Shown one piece after another: positions 24,701-39,700 of a stretch of DNA of 64,000 nt; the first letter of the stretch is position 1; each line of letters starts with the position of its first letter. A program made the position numbers and the translations under genes. The notes below the pieces were generated by a model. That model had not been told where the DNA came from, did no database searches, and saw only the letters and a list, made by a program, of their open reading frames with translations. The DNA comes from Branchinecta lynchi. Lineage: Eukaryota; Arthropoda; Branchiopoda; Anostraca; Branchinectidae. The stretch is from assembly GCA_023053575.1 (NCBI GenBank), contig JAKZAP010000001.1, forward strand, positions 27,732,533 through 27,796,532, in the 5' to 3' direction.

Positions 24701-27700
24701 TCAAATATTAGATTTTTGGGATCCCATCGACACCTTTGTTCTTGTTACAAATGACACAACGTGCAGGTTCCCCTCCAAGTGAGCCCTTAAAGTGCCAGGT
24801 TCAAATTCATGTTTGAAAGTGAAAGTAGTGGAAGTCAAAGTCTATCGGTCAAAAAGAAAAAAAAATAGTAACAGAACACCATGACTCATCAACAGCCTCA
24901 AGATTCTCTGCAGTTACTGCGCGACTAGTTGAGTTGGTAAGACTTTCTTTATCTCATTTATTGCAGTGAGAACTGCAGAACGGTAACTGAGACCGGATCT
25001 TCCGTTGATTAATTAGATATGAAGACATGGTTCAAGTCGTCACATGTCAGTTTCGTACCGACCATCTGTCCAAAAATGAAAGTAAAAACTCATGAACAAA
25101 ATCTGCTGATTATCCCTCATCTGTTACTTGGAGCGCATGTTCTCAAAATGTCACATGATAGCTAAAGATCAGGTTTTCCCGGCAGAATCTGTTTAATTTT
25201 AAAGTACATACGCAAACATGGACTTTTTCCGATCTATAACTCGAGGCTTGTGGGTCCACATCAGGGTCAGAGAAGATTTCAGTTACGAAACATCCCTGAC
25301 CTCATTCGCAATCACTTCAACGAAGAAAGAAAACAAAAAAGGAAGAAGAAATTTTTAGCAATCATTAATTGTCTAAATTTTCGTATCTGAAACTCACAAA
25401 TATACAATTGCTAATTAGTCGCAGAGGATTTTAACCGCTCATGGTGGAAATTAAGAATTCGAAGATCGAAATGAGTGACAAGCGATGGCGGTTGGAGACT
25501 CTGCAACTAAACAGTGAAGCAATCATAATGTGTGTTCTTTTACTAGAGGGAAAATTTAAAGGTGCTAGGGCTTCTAGATTAAACTTGGTGTAAGCCTAAA
25601 CGACGAACTTTCAAACCGTCTCTTAAGGAGTTGAATGATGTTGCTAGAGAAGTAAAAACTCTCACGGTCTCAAGATTCGACCGCTCAGTGGGCTTGATAG
25701 CACTGCCTTCGTTTGGCGGACACAAGCTTTCTTGTTGTAGATATGGGGGATTTTAGCAGCAACCTTAAAACAAATTATTGAAGGAATTGGTCCCCTCAAA
25801 GATGTATTGTTTTTAATTGCAGTTTATCTGAGCAGTGTCCGGTTTGCTCAGTGTTGCAAAACCAAAGTATCTGCGAAAAAGCCGCGTAGCGACATTTGTT
25901 CATTTATCATTGAATGACTATGGAATCAAGTTTTAGTTATGATCCGTTTTCGAATGAAACCAGATAAAATATGGTTCAGACGGATTAACCAAAAAATAGC
26001 GACGACGTGAATGAAACCAAGCCGACAGGAAGGTCGAATCATGAAGGAGGTTTTTGTTTGGGAGTTTTGTACAGAGTCGAATATTATTTATTATAAGTAC
26101 TGTAAAAGGCATTTCTAGAACTCCTCTTCTTCGTTGGGCGGCTCAATGGTATTCAATTAGGTTTCGAAATTTATATCAAGTACGCTCCTTCTTTGAACTG
26201 TTGCTGCGTAACTTCCCGTTTCGAGGAGACGGACCTCTGCTGCGTCTAGGGTTTCGCCTGCTAGTAGCTAGAAGGCATCGTCTGATAAAAAGTACTTTTC
26301 GACTTTGCGGTGAAGATGCGCATTTTAAAGGAGCTAGAACCTCATTTGTAAGCAAAACCCTTGAAGCAAAAATGGTAATCTGCTCGTGGGGATAATGATA
26401 AATGCATATTTTGCTTAAAAGTATTTTTCTTAACTTGCGGTCATGATTGGTACTTTAAGGAATGGTCGGATTTAGAAAGTGGCGATTTCAATGCCAATCT
26501 TGTCGAATTTCTAATATTCCAGCCGAGTTTCATCGTCCTAGCACACCTGGAAGTACTTTTACTCGCGATCACCGGAATTCCGGACCCCCCCTTAAACTCC
26601 CCCCACAGTCGCCTGAGCCAATCCGGTTTTGTAAATGATTTAGCCGGAGCATATGTTAGTTATTCCTACAAAGTTCCATCCCGATCTCTCCAGTCTAAGC
26701 TGGTCACGTATTCGCCCCCCCCCCCAGTTGTTGTCGGATCCGATCCGCATATGAAAAAGATCAGCAGAGAAATGTCCTCTGTTCAATTACAAAATTTCAC
26801 TCAAATCCGATCAACCGTTCCAGAGTTACGCACGACTCAATATTCTGGATTCCCCTTCCTCTACTCCCCCACGACTATCGGATCGAGTACATTTTTATTT
26901 ACAAGTCATTTTGATAGGGTCCCTGATACGCCTCTAAAGTTTCGTTGTGAAAATCCCCAGAACCACCATCACCGAAATTCCGGGAAACACCCCTCCACCC
27001 CCATCCCCCAAAGTTTACAACAAATATGTAAACGATTTATCTGGAGCAGACACTTGTTATTCCCGTTTGGAAGTTTATAAAGCGGAAGGCTGGTATAGCA
27101 CCACATGATAAAGCTGTTCCCACCGACGAAGAGTTGGTAGAACATTTTACCAGCGAGTTTGCTTCGCCTGATTATGATCTCGAAAAAAAGTTTAACTTAG
27201 AGCTCGATGAGGCCCTCGAGTCCCATACTTGTGATCTTGGGTTTGTTGTGACAACTCAGAAAATCCGCGACGCGATAATGAAAATGAAGAAAAAACATTC
27301 AAGTGGCATTGACCAGCTATGCGGGATGCACCTCGGTCACGGGTCTTCAACCCTTATAAGCCACTTAGAACTACTTTATCAGATGATTTTTAATTCTAAG
27401 TTAGTTCCGGATGCTTTTTGTACAGGGGTCATTACACCTGTGCTTAAGAAGGGTAAACATGGCGCTGATTGTCAGTCTTATCGCCCAGTAACTGTTTCCC
27501 CGGTGTTGTACAATCTAATAGAATCTCTAGTGATTGATATGTTAAATCAGACTTGCTCCACACCAGAAAACCAGTTCGGTTTTAAAAAGGGTCTTAGCCG
27601 TGAACACGTCCACACCATACTTGCGAACATTTTACTTGAAGCTGCTTCATCCGAGGATCCATTGTTCCTTGCTGGACACGATGTCAGCAGAGCTTTTGAC

Positions 27701-30700
27701 TCTGGAATCCATCCGCAAATTCTTCTAGCGGCTTTGCATCGTGGTGTGGACGCTTCAGTAACAGCTACCCTTCGTGATATGTACCGTAGATTAAATGTAA
27801 AAGTTAAGTCACTTTCTAGAAGTGCATCTAATTTAATCGACAGGTCCATCCCAGTACATAAAGGTATTCGGCAAGGTGCTATAACTACACCCCCGCTATT
27901 TAACAATAGTGTGGTCGATGCCCAGAAGAAAGCTGAAATGAGTTTTATTTTTCGAGGTCTGGACCTGTCGCTTCTAAATTATGCTGATGATATTTTTAAC
28001 CTGAGTAAAACCCTGGCTTCGACAGAGAAGAATTTTGCCAGTTTAAGTGAGGAGTATAAGGATATCGGTTTAAAATTCAATCCGAGTAAGAGTGAATGCA
28101 TCCAGTTTACTCGTAATCGACCAGGTTCCAATAGCGCTACAGTTTCTTTGGGTGATTCCAGTATCCAGCTTTCGTCGTCCCTAACTTATCTCGGTCTACC
28201 ACTTGGTACCTACCTGAAAAGTACCCGTGCTGGACTGCTCGGACATTTCGGCGCGAAGGCTAGAGCAGCTTACGGTCTATTAGTCAGTGCTAAAACCCGT
28301 TATAGTAGACCTATTTTGGCTAGACTTTACAATGCTTACACAATCCCCCACATTCTAGCCCTATCTCCTTTTTGGAAGTTATTTAGCACAACTGATTTAA
28401 GGACCATTTGTAAATTGTTTTATAAATATGCTAAGTACCTACTCGGCCTTCCCCCATGGGCTCGTAACCGCAAAGTTACGCAGCTTTACGGCGTTACTGA
28501 TCCGTTTGTGGCTGTGGGCCAACGCCGTGCCGAGTTTGATTCTTCTCTAGACAGGTGCCATCCGTATTAGAGTGTGTTTGTATAGTCATTTCGTTTAGTA
28601 TAGTCTCATCTTTTTCTTTCCTTTATTGGTTTTCATATACTCCGTATGGGCATGTTCTGTGCCATTTTTATACGGGTTAATAAAATTATTGATTGATTGA
28701 TTGCCTAGTGTGAAGAAAGGGGTAGGGGTTTGACAAAAACTAGAAAAAGCGTTTCAAGAGATTTCGGGTGTCCCCCTCCAGCCCCCTCCCCAGTTATCGG
28801 GCGCAGAGCTATACCAGTGTGAAGAAAGGGGTAGGGGTTTGACAAAAACTAGCGTCTCAAGAGATTTCGGGTGCCCCCCTCCAGCCCCTCCCCAGTTATC
28901 GGATCCGATCCGAATTTGACAATGAACATACAAGACACTTGTTCTTGAAACCTGTCAAGTTTAATGCACGCCCGATTATCCGTTCCGAATTGATTATTTC
29001 CAAGTTAATCCGGTTGGTCCCTGATATGCGTGCCAAGTTTTATCGTCCTAGGTCATGTGGAAGTGCCCAAACTAGCAAAATGTGGACAGACCGACAGACA
29101 GACAGACATTACGATCTCTATATGGCACTTGAGTAAGCTCAAGTGCCATGAATTCTACAACATATCTTCCACAGAAAAGAGTAAAACCCCAATTAACCAA
29201 TACGACATTAATTTTGCCTTGGTTCTTTGATTGACGCCCTTCCATTTTCATACGATATTAGATTACAAATACGATGTCGCAGCGCCAGGAAAGGAAAAGA
29301 AAGAAAGTGAAACTGACTCTTCCGTTTAGCAACACCAACATGGGAGGGGGGGGGGGGGTCGAGGAAGTTTTCGCTGATGAGGCGCTAAGCGTGTAAGTCA
29401 GCCGAGATTATTCCAAATTAATTCTTCTAGCTGCATGCAGCCTGAAATCCTCTTGCCAAGAATAGTGAAGGTACATTTGCTGGAATAGCAAAAATGTCAG
29501 GTTATTACCCGTTAAACGAACATTACGATATCCAAGCCCCACTAACACTGACGCACAGTCGGGAGCGCAAACATTAAAATTAATTAAGGTAAAATCAAAG
29601 TAAAGCCCCACTCTGGACATTTTTTTTTTATCTTTGATGTTTTTACTGACTTGGTTATTGCACCCTTTAACGAAAAAATTACGACATCCAAATTGTTGCA
29701 ACAGTTTCACAATCGAAGTATTCGGGGTGAGAATCAATAAGGAGGAGTGGGTATTAGAAAAGATTGGAAGTACAAATATTTGGGATATCCGTAAGGTGGC
29801 TAGATTCCTCCGCGTTGGGTTTGTCCCAGAGAGAGCGATTTTTGTATCTTGTTGTATTTGCTTTTCGTTGTTGCCATGACCCCATGGTTTTTTTTCATGC
29901 AATAAATTCATTCATTTACTCCTTTTCTAATAGTGCATAGTAACCCAGAAGAAGAAATAGAACATTAAAATATAAAGCCCAAGAAACAAAAAGTCGGACC
30001 TTATAAAACGTGTTTTTAGTTGAGCTGAGTTAGCAAAAATGTCGCTCAAAGGACCGTTGCCGTATCGATAATGCAAATCAGTCTTTTTCAGTGGCTTTTT
30101 TTTTTTTTTTCGTTTCTTATTTGCACAGATTCTGCTCCGTTGAATTCATTTCTTACCCTATTGACAGAGAATCTAGTGGTTCATTTCTATTATTTTTCTA
30201 ACATAGCACTCAGGTGGGATGCTGCCAGAACGTTCCGCTCTGGTTGCAGACTTGCATGAATTTTGGTCTACCACGTCGTCTTTTTTTTCTCACTCGCCAG
30301 TTCGTGCCGAAGAAGGATCGCCGCGTGTGCCAGAGCCAGAAACGTCACAACAACAAACATTTTTTATTGGTTTATTTAGGAATTTGAATTAATTTTGAGG
30401 ATTCATTTGGGGGACGTTTCTCGTTCTTCCCGATGTTCACTGGCGTGTTTCACTCTTTGTAAATATAGAGTATTTAGGATTGCGTTTTGGCAGCCTGGAA
30501 TTATCCATGTAGAGGACATGGCCAAGTACCTTTATCTTCTGGTTGTGATGGCGGTACCGAAATAGTTACCAAATTCTGTCACCCTTCCAACAACAAGCTT
30601 CTTGGAAATGCTATGAAACTTCTGACATGTGTCAAATTATTTGTGTTTTTATCCCTTCATTGACACTTCCTGCATCGTCGTAGAAAAAAACCCCAGATAC

Positions 30701-33700
30701 AGCAACTGGCCATATTCGCGTTCAGCGCTTCCAAGCGGACTAGTTTCTCTTAATCCCCCTATGCCTCACCATCTGCACTTGGATCAGACATGGTAAAATA
30801 GATCCACAGGATAGTGAGTGGAAAACCTGTCATCTGTGTCCCAGTAATGGAGGTTTTGCATACGTCTCAGCAAAAAGTCACGTGGGTGAAAGTCACCCAC
30901 TACCCTATGGATCCGACTCTTTACTATGTCTACAAACGTGTTGGTTATGAGGCAATGAGGGACTAACAGAAACTAGTCCACTTGGAGCGCTGAACTGTGA
31001 TAAGGCCAATTAATTCCTCTTACCATAACTTCAATGGCGCCATCCGCTAAACTGCTGCCACCTTGTGCTCTGTCGACAACCAATCCCACTTCGCTGACGT
31101 CATCTTTGATGAAAATGTGAGAGTTGAGTGGATAATAGTTGCTAGCAATGGGCTCAGTATTATCAAGTTCCCAAGTTAACCGGTAGTCCCTCTGGCGGGG
31201 AACAGTTTGTCTTCCGTTTGAGTCAGTGTAGAATGTTCCTTCAGAAGCAACTTCGGAGGTGAATCTGGTGACAACTTCTTTTCCAATCTCATCGCTAGAG
31301 ACAAAGAGTGAATGATAAATTATTATTAACAACACCATTACCGCCAAAAGGATATTCTATATGCAGCATCGTTACCATAAAAACGGTTAAAAACGAAATC
31401 ATTTATCAAAAAATATAATGGAGGATGATAATCTCCTAAAAAAGAGAGAAACGATCTATGGCCTCATATGGCACTTATCAAGAAAGAAACAAAGCCTTTG
31501 GAACCTCCAACCCACGGAAATTCACCCACTCGGAACTCGCCCAGCTGTTGCGAACAAGACCCATGACTGACAATCTAGGAAATCAGCTCTCATGGTCCTT
31601 CTTAAGTTTCACTCAAATCGAATTAGCCGTACGCTGTGGCTTGGGAATTCTATTCGAGGCATAATTTTTACACTCAGACTGAACTGATTGATGTTTCAAG
31701 AGATATAATTAAACAAGATGGAGTTGCTAAACGGCGTTGCATGGCCGACCATTGGTCAGCATTCATAAACAAATAACGACAGGGTTGTTTCCGTAAATTG
31801 CATTTACGGGAAACTTCCGGAACCCCCTACAACTCCAACCGTCGTAACCAGATGCAGTGTGGTCATATTAATGGCACATCTATGAGTTTGCTCCCGTGTT
31901 ATCAAGTTTCAATCGATTCACAGCATTCCTGAATAATACTCAGTATCCTCTCCCTTCCCCCCGAACTCCCGCGAACGATGGTTGATCTTGTCCGGGCTCC
32001 ATCTCTGGCACAAAGAGTATATGACCAAGAACGAATAACCCAATAAGGCCTCCGTTTTTGGTCCCATGCATTAACTAGCTTTCAGATGATACCCGTTTAC
32101 TTCCCTCTTCACTGCTGCGCATATCAGAGGAATAAACATAGCAGGTGCGGAGGACCCGCTCTACAACGCGTCCATGTGACTTCACAGTGACAGCAAGCCA
32201 ATACCATCTGACTCTCGACAATTTCTTTTCTGGGGTTCTACTGGGATGTAGCTGCTTGCAGAGGTAACGATTTTTCATGGTCCGTCTACCTTCTACCCTT
32301 CCCGTGGTCGCATCAGGCAGAGTATCGGGAATTCTTGTGATTATTTGTTTTTGATAAGACGAAACAAAACATTTGTTGTCGGTTTTGAGAAAGGGTTGCT
32401 GTCTGATGTTGCATTAGAGCTCCATGAGCAGGGCTGCACTTTCTAGCGGTAAGCACCTCGTGAATCAAACAACATATCATTGGTAATCACCAATAATTCC
32501 ACTTACCCAATTGGAATAGGACCAACCACCCACTGGAACTCAACATGCTTCTCTTCACCATACATCCTAACGACCTGATGTACATAGGTCCCGAACGACT
32601 GCCAGATTTCCGTGACGACTAGACCTGAAAAATCAAGAATACTTCTTACCGAAGGGTGCAAGTTCCTTCACAATGGAATAAGCTCTTACGTACGTCCTTC
32701 ACACTGAGTTTCTTAAAGTAGTTGCGTCAACTAAAAAGATAAGGTAGTTTTCCATAACATGAATATGGTTCCACTTTGTTCAAAATTCAACGCAACGTAG
32801 GGTAGATGAAGGAGAAATTAAATAAATCGGACATGCCCGCCTAGATGATTTGGATCCAAGAGAGACTTAGGATGAAAAAAGCATGCTGTTGATGAAAGTG
32901 ATGGAAACTGAGAAGAAAAAAGGGATGCTGTATTTTTACTCTTACGCCATTCTGAAGGGCTCCACTGCAGGTGTGAAAGGGTAAACATGGCGCAAGGATT
33001 TACAAAAGCATGAACGTTTTTCAAAACACGTGAACATTGTTCCACTTAACTATCGTTGAGGCAATAGATGGTGGAACTAAACAAAATGGATTCGCTAAGC
33101 AGCGAGAGAGCGACTGGTTTAATGAAAACAACCGGCAGTGAGACACTGAAAGGGTTGTACAAAAATGAACGTACATGGGCACTAAATAATTATTCTAGCC
33201 ATGAACAGCAGTGCCGAGCGGTGGTAACGCTCCGTGTTACATTTCACTAGTTCGAAGCCTGCCCGGTGGCGAGTTTCGTACTGGTGCATTTCTTCGGAGC
33301 GTTTTCGGAGCAGGGCGCAGAACTGTGCTGACCTTGCTAGACTTTGACCAAACTTCATACCACCGAGTCTTTCCAGTTTTAGTTCCAGTAGTGCCTGCTC
33401 GTACCCACGATAAGCGCTTCCGATGATCAGTCTGCACGCTCTCTTTTGGATTTTCTCAATGGCCTGTGACTGCTGGTTCTTGAGGTAGAGAACAGAACAC
33501 AGGACATACATGTATTCCACGTCTGATGTGTTGCATGCCTGACATTGGGTTAGTGTTGTAAGATATAAATGAGTGCGGTAGTTGGCGAAGGGGATGGAAA
33601 GACCTGCATGTCTCTGTTCTCACGTTCAATAGTTGCATTAAAAAATTCTCTAAATGGTGTTTCTGAAACGGCCGTCAAGGTGGCTATTCTGATATCAACC

Positions 33701-36700
33701 GAGATGGGGCATGTTAACTAATATAACTTTTTTGAGCATGCATTGGCTTGGATTCGAGGCATGATTTTTTACACTCAGATTGAACTGTTTCAAGAGATGT
33801 CATTAAACAACATGAACTTGCTAAATGGTGTTGGATGGCTGACTTTGGTTCAGCATTCGCAAGCAAATAACGATGCTGTGGTTCAACAAGGGGACAGGAG
33901 CATCGACATGTCTTCCTTCTCACCTTCAACACTTGCAGCTTCAACATTTTCTGAAACCGTTGCTGCAACGCCATCTGGGCGGAAGATGTAGGCTCCAGAG
34001 GCTCTGTTCACTGATCCGTCGTTATTTCCTCGCTGTCCCACGTAAAACATGAAGTCTTGGCCAAGGTTGACTGACTTTTCGGCAGCTGTGACGTCGGAAA
34101 TCTTTCCATTTTGAAGCGTGATGGCAAGACCCTAAAATATGACTCATACTTTGTGGGACAAAACAAAAATTAACTACTTCACCTATAAGTGAAAAAACAA
34201 ACGAATTGTTTCGCAAGAACCCCGAAAAAGAAAATGAAAGCACTTGATGAAAGATAAGAAAAAAAAGTTAACATCTACAGAAATAATTCACGACGGGCAT
34301 GGCTTTCTATTTGAGTCTTTCCAGTCCTCGCAGACTAATATGATTCTCATCGATAAGTCATGCTATCTCACTGGTTCGATATCGTCCTAGATAACAAGCA
34401 GACGATACGTTCGAACGGTTACACAACTTGCCATTTTGGAAAATACGAATTAAGGCAATCCGCCAACACTGGAACAACTGATCCATGTAGCCAAATAATG
34501 AGAAGCCACTTCACATAGAAGTACCTATTGCACGAGGCAACAGCAACTAATTCATGAAACCAAATAATAATGAACTACTCCACTCAGTAGTGCCTATTGA
34601 AATCTTCTCATCATTAGGTCGTGCTATATCTCATTGGCATGAGAACATCCTCAATAACCAACAAAACTGATACATCGCAACGGGGAAAATTTCTTATTCA
34701 GGAAAAAACGAATTAGACAGTGCGCCAACAGTTTGCCAGGATAAAAGTGCCTTTTATAAGTGCCATCTTCAGGATAATTATTTAACTAGCCTGTTACATG
34801 GGGTTGTGGACGAGGATCAAATCAAAATCAAATCAAGTTTATTAATTAGCCATGATTATCCAAAAACGAATAGCACGGACATGTCAAAGATACAAACACT
34901 TGGGTCACAATTTAAGTCAAGTCACTGTTAAAAGTGTTGCAAAAGTAAGGGACGAAGGAACAGTCATACCGAACACTGCAATTTGCATGAGGGAGCTTTA
35001 ACTTTTGCTTCCCCGAATTTGATCCTCGAGTGGGGCGTTTATTTTCACCTGTTGGCTGGAAATCTGGCAGAATGTTGCGAAAGAGCTCCGACGACAGACA
35101 GGACCACCCAAAAGCCATGAGAAGTTCATGCTGTCTGTTTGATAAGGTAGCCAGGCCCAGTGACGCCAGACTCGCCTCATATGAGACGTACTCGTGCCCT
35201 GTGAACTGTTCCAATAAATTGGCCTCTCAATAGCTCGATTTGTTAGAGCGTCAGAGTGAGAAACCGAAGGTTGCGGGCTCAAATCCCACTTGTAAGGAGA
35301 TTTTTTTTTCTTTCAATTTAATACTATTAATGCTATTTTCTCCATCTCAAGGGTTAATGCCCCATATGATTCGATCGGTTTATCATAGTCATGATACCAC
35401 GCCATTTGGTCCCAGTAATGTCCGCGAGGCTCAGTGACTGGAGCATTAGACTACTAAACTCAAAATTAATTTTGTATTTACTTGTCACGGTATAAGTCTC
35501 TTGTACAAGTTCCGTCGTCCCATGGTTACATACTTAATAAAATCCTCAAACTCAATAAAATCACACGTTCATCAACTTCAACTATCCCGAGTTGAATTGT
35601 GTTCAGTAGAGGCGCATCTAGGCGAGGGATTAATGATACAGAATTTAAAATGTCATTCCATAGTGGCCCCCAGTGCTACTGACTTAAAACAGTACAAATG
35701 CTAAGTTTGCGACAAGCATAACATAAGAATATTGTAATGAGCTTTCAAATGTTAAGTTTCCGTAAAATGGTTCGCAATGTTAATTTTAGAAAAAAAATCA
35801 CTCTTAATTTTTCTCTGATATCAACAGGTATTTTGTCATGTCATTTCTGCTGACAATGTTCGTCGAATGTTATTAAAATTCTGACAGTTTCTTCAAGACA
35901 ATATCATGACGAAGTTCCTGCTAACTCTCTTCTGATATTCAGCAAAAGAAGCCTGTATGGCTTTGAATTTAATTTCTTTATTTATTGTACCAAGGCCCAA
36001 CTAAGAATTTTTTTTTTATTTCCACTTTTTACTTTAGTTATGATGTTCAGAATATCTGCGACCGTCCTCACAACGTAAATTCGACTATGACGCGGGAAAT
36101 CTTAATCTCAACACAAACGTGGCTTTTCAGTGGGCAGTGGAGAGATTGATGAAGATTGCTTAGTGCCTGAACGAAACAAAAAACATAAATCTTTCTCGTA
36201 AGGCATACAACAAAAGTACAAGCGCATATAGGTATCACATATAACTCGGAAATTCCACTATTTAGAATCGATTATTCGTGAATAGCGGAACAACCAAGAA
36301 CGCATTTTCAGCCGGTTTTCGAGCTAATAGAAGTGAAGAAGTGGTAGATAACTAAATTGTCCTATCCCAGCCCTTTTCGGTTAAAAGAAAAACTTTGCTT
36401 GAACATCAGGTTTGTTTAGACTGTGCGGCTGGCACTTTTCCAACAACATTGGCCGATTTTCTTTCAGTACTGAATGGTGAACAGTAGGAACGCCCATCTC
36501 CTCTGAAGTCGTAAAAAAACAAATACTTTGAAGATACCATTCCGGCGACACAATTTTCTAAAACCTATTTTGTTTACAAACTTTGCAGACGGTCAAGGCC
36601 TGTTTTTGCATTCTGTCTGTATTATTAGATTACTATTATCACTTTGGCAGTTTTAATATTCTGACGGCTAAGACAGTTCCTTGCCTGTGACTGACGAAAA

Positions 36701-39700
36701 GCTTTCTAATTCAAAACAACACGATAACAAGTGAAAGAATTAGTTCTTTTTCATCCATTGCGTATACAGTAATAGCTTGCCATTATTTTTATTTTATTTG
36801 GGGGGGGGGGGGCGGAGGGGAGATTGAGAAAATGGGCCATTTGTAGCCAGTGTTTTGGTTTGAGGTTTTTGCCTACCCCATGGCATAAAAATAACAATCA
36901 TCAGTTAATATCGTTACTGTAATTATGTTACTTACACCTCGAGCAACGGCGAAGTTCCCGTCTAGTGGAGCCGGTTCCACCTTGAGGGCTTCCGATGCAA
37001 TTGAGCTCCTTGTCACATGATAGGATTTAATGCCAAGAGGTGGCACATCCGACGCAGCAAAGACAAGCTCGTGGGTTGCCACGCTTCCTCGTCCCTCGAT
37101 GTTCGTGATGAAACTCGGAATAGGTATAAGATCGGCAGGGAGTACAGACCCTACATGATAAGGAAATGTTATCGTTTGATTACTCAGGACCGGACAAATT
37201 TCAAGTCGTCGATAGCTGAGTAGCTAAAGGGCACGCTTATTCTGATTTTCTATTATCCCAGTTCCCATTATGGAATTAGAAGCTTCTCGAATCTCCGTCT
37301 TTCACCATTGTTTCGCTTATTACTGACGACTTTTCAGCGGATTGATTGTACGGATATGATAAGCCTGGAGTTTTTTTATTCCAATTTGGAAGACATGGTA
37401 GGCCATCAGGTCTATATCCTGTTTTGGACTTCTTTTGTTTTGCTTGGTTTTGCACTTTTTAACCACGATGCTTCCAGTTTTCAATTATTTTATATCCAGC
37501 CGCCGCGTCGGAGAACGGGAAGGATGAATAGGCTCGACAAGCACTTACAAGAAAATCACAGATTTCAAGTGCAAGTAGGCCTATTGGTATTTTCGAAAAA
37601 CGATATTTCTAGCCATTTCCTCGTGAAAATCGCTTCTAGCAAAAGTGCTTTAAAACACTAGCTCGGATCTTCGTTGAGGCGCTCGACAACCGACGTATCC
37701 AGCGGTGACGTTCTTTCTGCCAATTCGCTTACGACCAAGCTCTTAAACAAGCAACAAGAGAAGTCTAGGGTAAAGCAAGGGAAGAGTTGGATGGATTGCT
37801 GCCTACCACGTACTGCACTACCGGCCAAGGGTGAACCTTTAAAGTTTAACTGGAAAGCAAGCTTTATTTTTTCAATCTTGTACTTGAATAGACTATTTAC
37901 TTTGACACTGGACCAGGAACACTCAATGAAAGCTAATTTTCTTATGGTTAGACTGAAGCACTATGTTACCTCAAGTACAGCTTATAACCAGCGAACCTAA
38001 ATTACTGTGGGATTTCACGAATAATTCATAATTTGGAATCCCATTAACAAAACAGACCGGTCCTACAGCGCCGGGCCACAAAATTAATTCCATACCTACG
38101 GTACTCTACCTACGATTACAGAATGAGACATCTTAATCTACCTTCATTGGAGTTCCCTTGGGGATCGTAACGACATTTTGAATACTTACAGAACTCTCCA
38201 CTCGGTAGATAGTTTGGACAAAAAACAGTTTTTTTTAGTTTAGTCCATATCAGTCAACCCGACACCATTCTTTGAGGTTATACTCACCAAAAATCAACCG
38301 AAAAATTGGTAAACGGTCATTGTGTTACCGTGCATGACAGGCATGGAATGGTTTACCTGAGGAGACCGTTTCCCAACCAAATTTACTTTCATTCAAGCAA
38401 CGTCTCGCAGGTACAACCTTCAGCCATAACTCGCATGTGAACCCTTTTTAGTTTATATTTGTTGTATGTTTATAAGTGTATAGGGCAGTGTTGAAAAATG
38501 TAGTAAAAGTTGATGTGCTTGTAGAGAGAGAAGCTTCGGCTTAACGTGTTTTTTCTATTAATAAATAAATAATAGGATAGCCAGACATTATACAAAATTT
38601 ATAATAACCAAGATGCTTACCGTCTGGTCCGACAATACTGTACGTTCCGTCGACAACTGGAAGGCGTACGAAGAAAGTTTTTGTTTCGGAGATCTGGTTG
38701 TACACATTGACAGCAAACGACGTTGACGACTCTGTAGTTGCACACGCTGAGATGTTTGTGTAGGTACAGAACTTTTGTTCAGGGAGCTGAATTTCGAGCT
38801 TCATCAGCGTGCTGAAAATTAACAACATGACTACGGGATAGTTTACTGTTTTGCTCCAAATATTCGAGCAATGTCGAAAAAAGCAATACTTTTGTGGTAC
38901 CATACCTCATGTACTGCTGTCAAGCTTGGGGAAATACGTATAAATGTTACTTAAAGCCTTTAATGACCGCACAAAACTGCTGTATTAAAGCAACATTTCG
39001 CCTTCCTAAACTGTACCCAACAGATCAACTATATAAAGACACGGGCATCAAACCGCTCAGTGAGATAATCACCGCTCAGACTCTTCGCCTAGCCGACTCT
39101 GCTTCACTGGATAAATTACCAGCTTCTCTCCAAAATTATTACTGTAGACAAAAATCGTTCCATACGTTCTACTCTCCATCAATTTATTCTTCCTTGAAGA
39201 CTGACAACTGCTTATCGACATTCTGCCATATACAAAAGCATTAAACTATGAAACTTTATACCCAAACATATACACCAATCAACAGATTTTTAACACTTTT
39301 TTTCAAGAACACCCGTACATACTTACTCATTTTCTCTCAATGAACCTCTTTTTTCTTTTTTTTTTCTTTTTCCTCTTTATGTGTATTTTTCGCTTGTGTT
39401 CCATTTCCTCTAATCTTGAAGTTGCAGTTTAGCTAGGCCTACACAAGATTCTTTTCCTTCTAGGCCAATAGACCAAGTTGTCCAGTGTTATATAATTTTA
39501 GTACGTAAATAAATACTTGAATACTTGAACAGTGGTTGGACACATTGACCAGAACTGAAGTATTCATTTATTTATTAGAAACAAAAAAAAAACATCGAAA
39601 ACCTAGTTTACAGGCCCAGTAGGTAGATACGGTCTTGTGTAGCTAGGCCTCGCTAAACTACAGGAAGATGAAAGATAAGATGAAACGACTGTTGAAATCT

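Larger units (their letters stand above)
26450..29149 (-). mobile_element. Hairpin-ended tandem element, copy 2, interrupted by a LINE
   Basis: The right end is a hairpin, ATGGCACTTGA, 6-nt loop, TCAAGTGCCAT (29122-29149), preceded by CAGACAGACAGAC. The body contains diverged monomers with CAAGTTTTATCGTCCTAGG-like words (26535 and 29034), C runs (26585, 26707) and TCGGATCCGATCC (26736, 28904). It is cut by the LINE at 27079-28703. After the LINE, a 109-bp unit is duplicated in tandem (28707 and 28816). Its orientation is opposite to the copy at 20084. Confidence 0.6.

Noticed and set aside
35222..35297. Functional tRNA gene
   Set aside because: Anticodon stem mismatches, a degraded box A and no visible terminator T-run at the usual distance with proper folding make a functional gene unlikely.
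37308..38000. Two plus-strand open frames of 117 and 108 codons in the intron between exons E and F
   Set aside because: No family resemblance, no partner sequence and no splice pattern. Length is within chance expectation.
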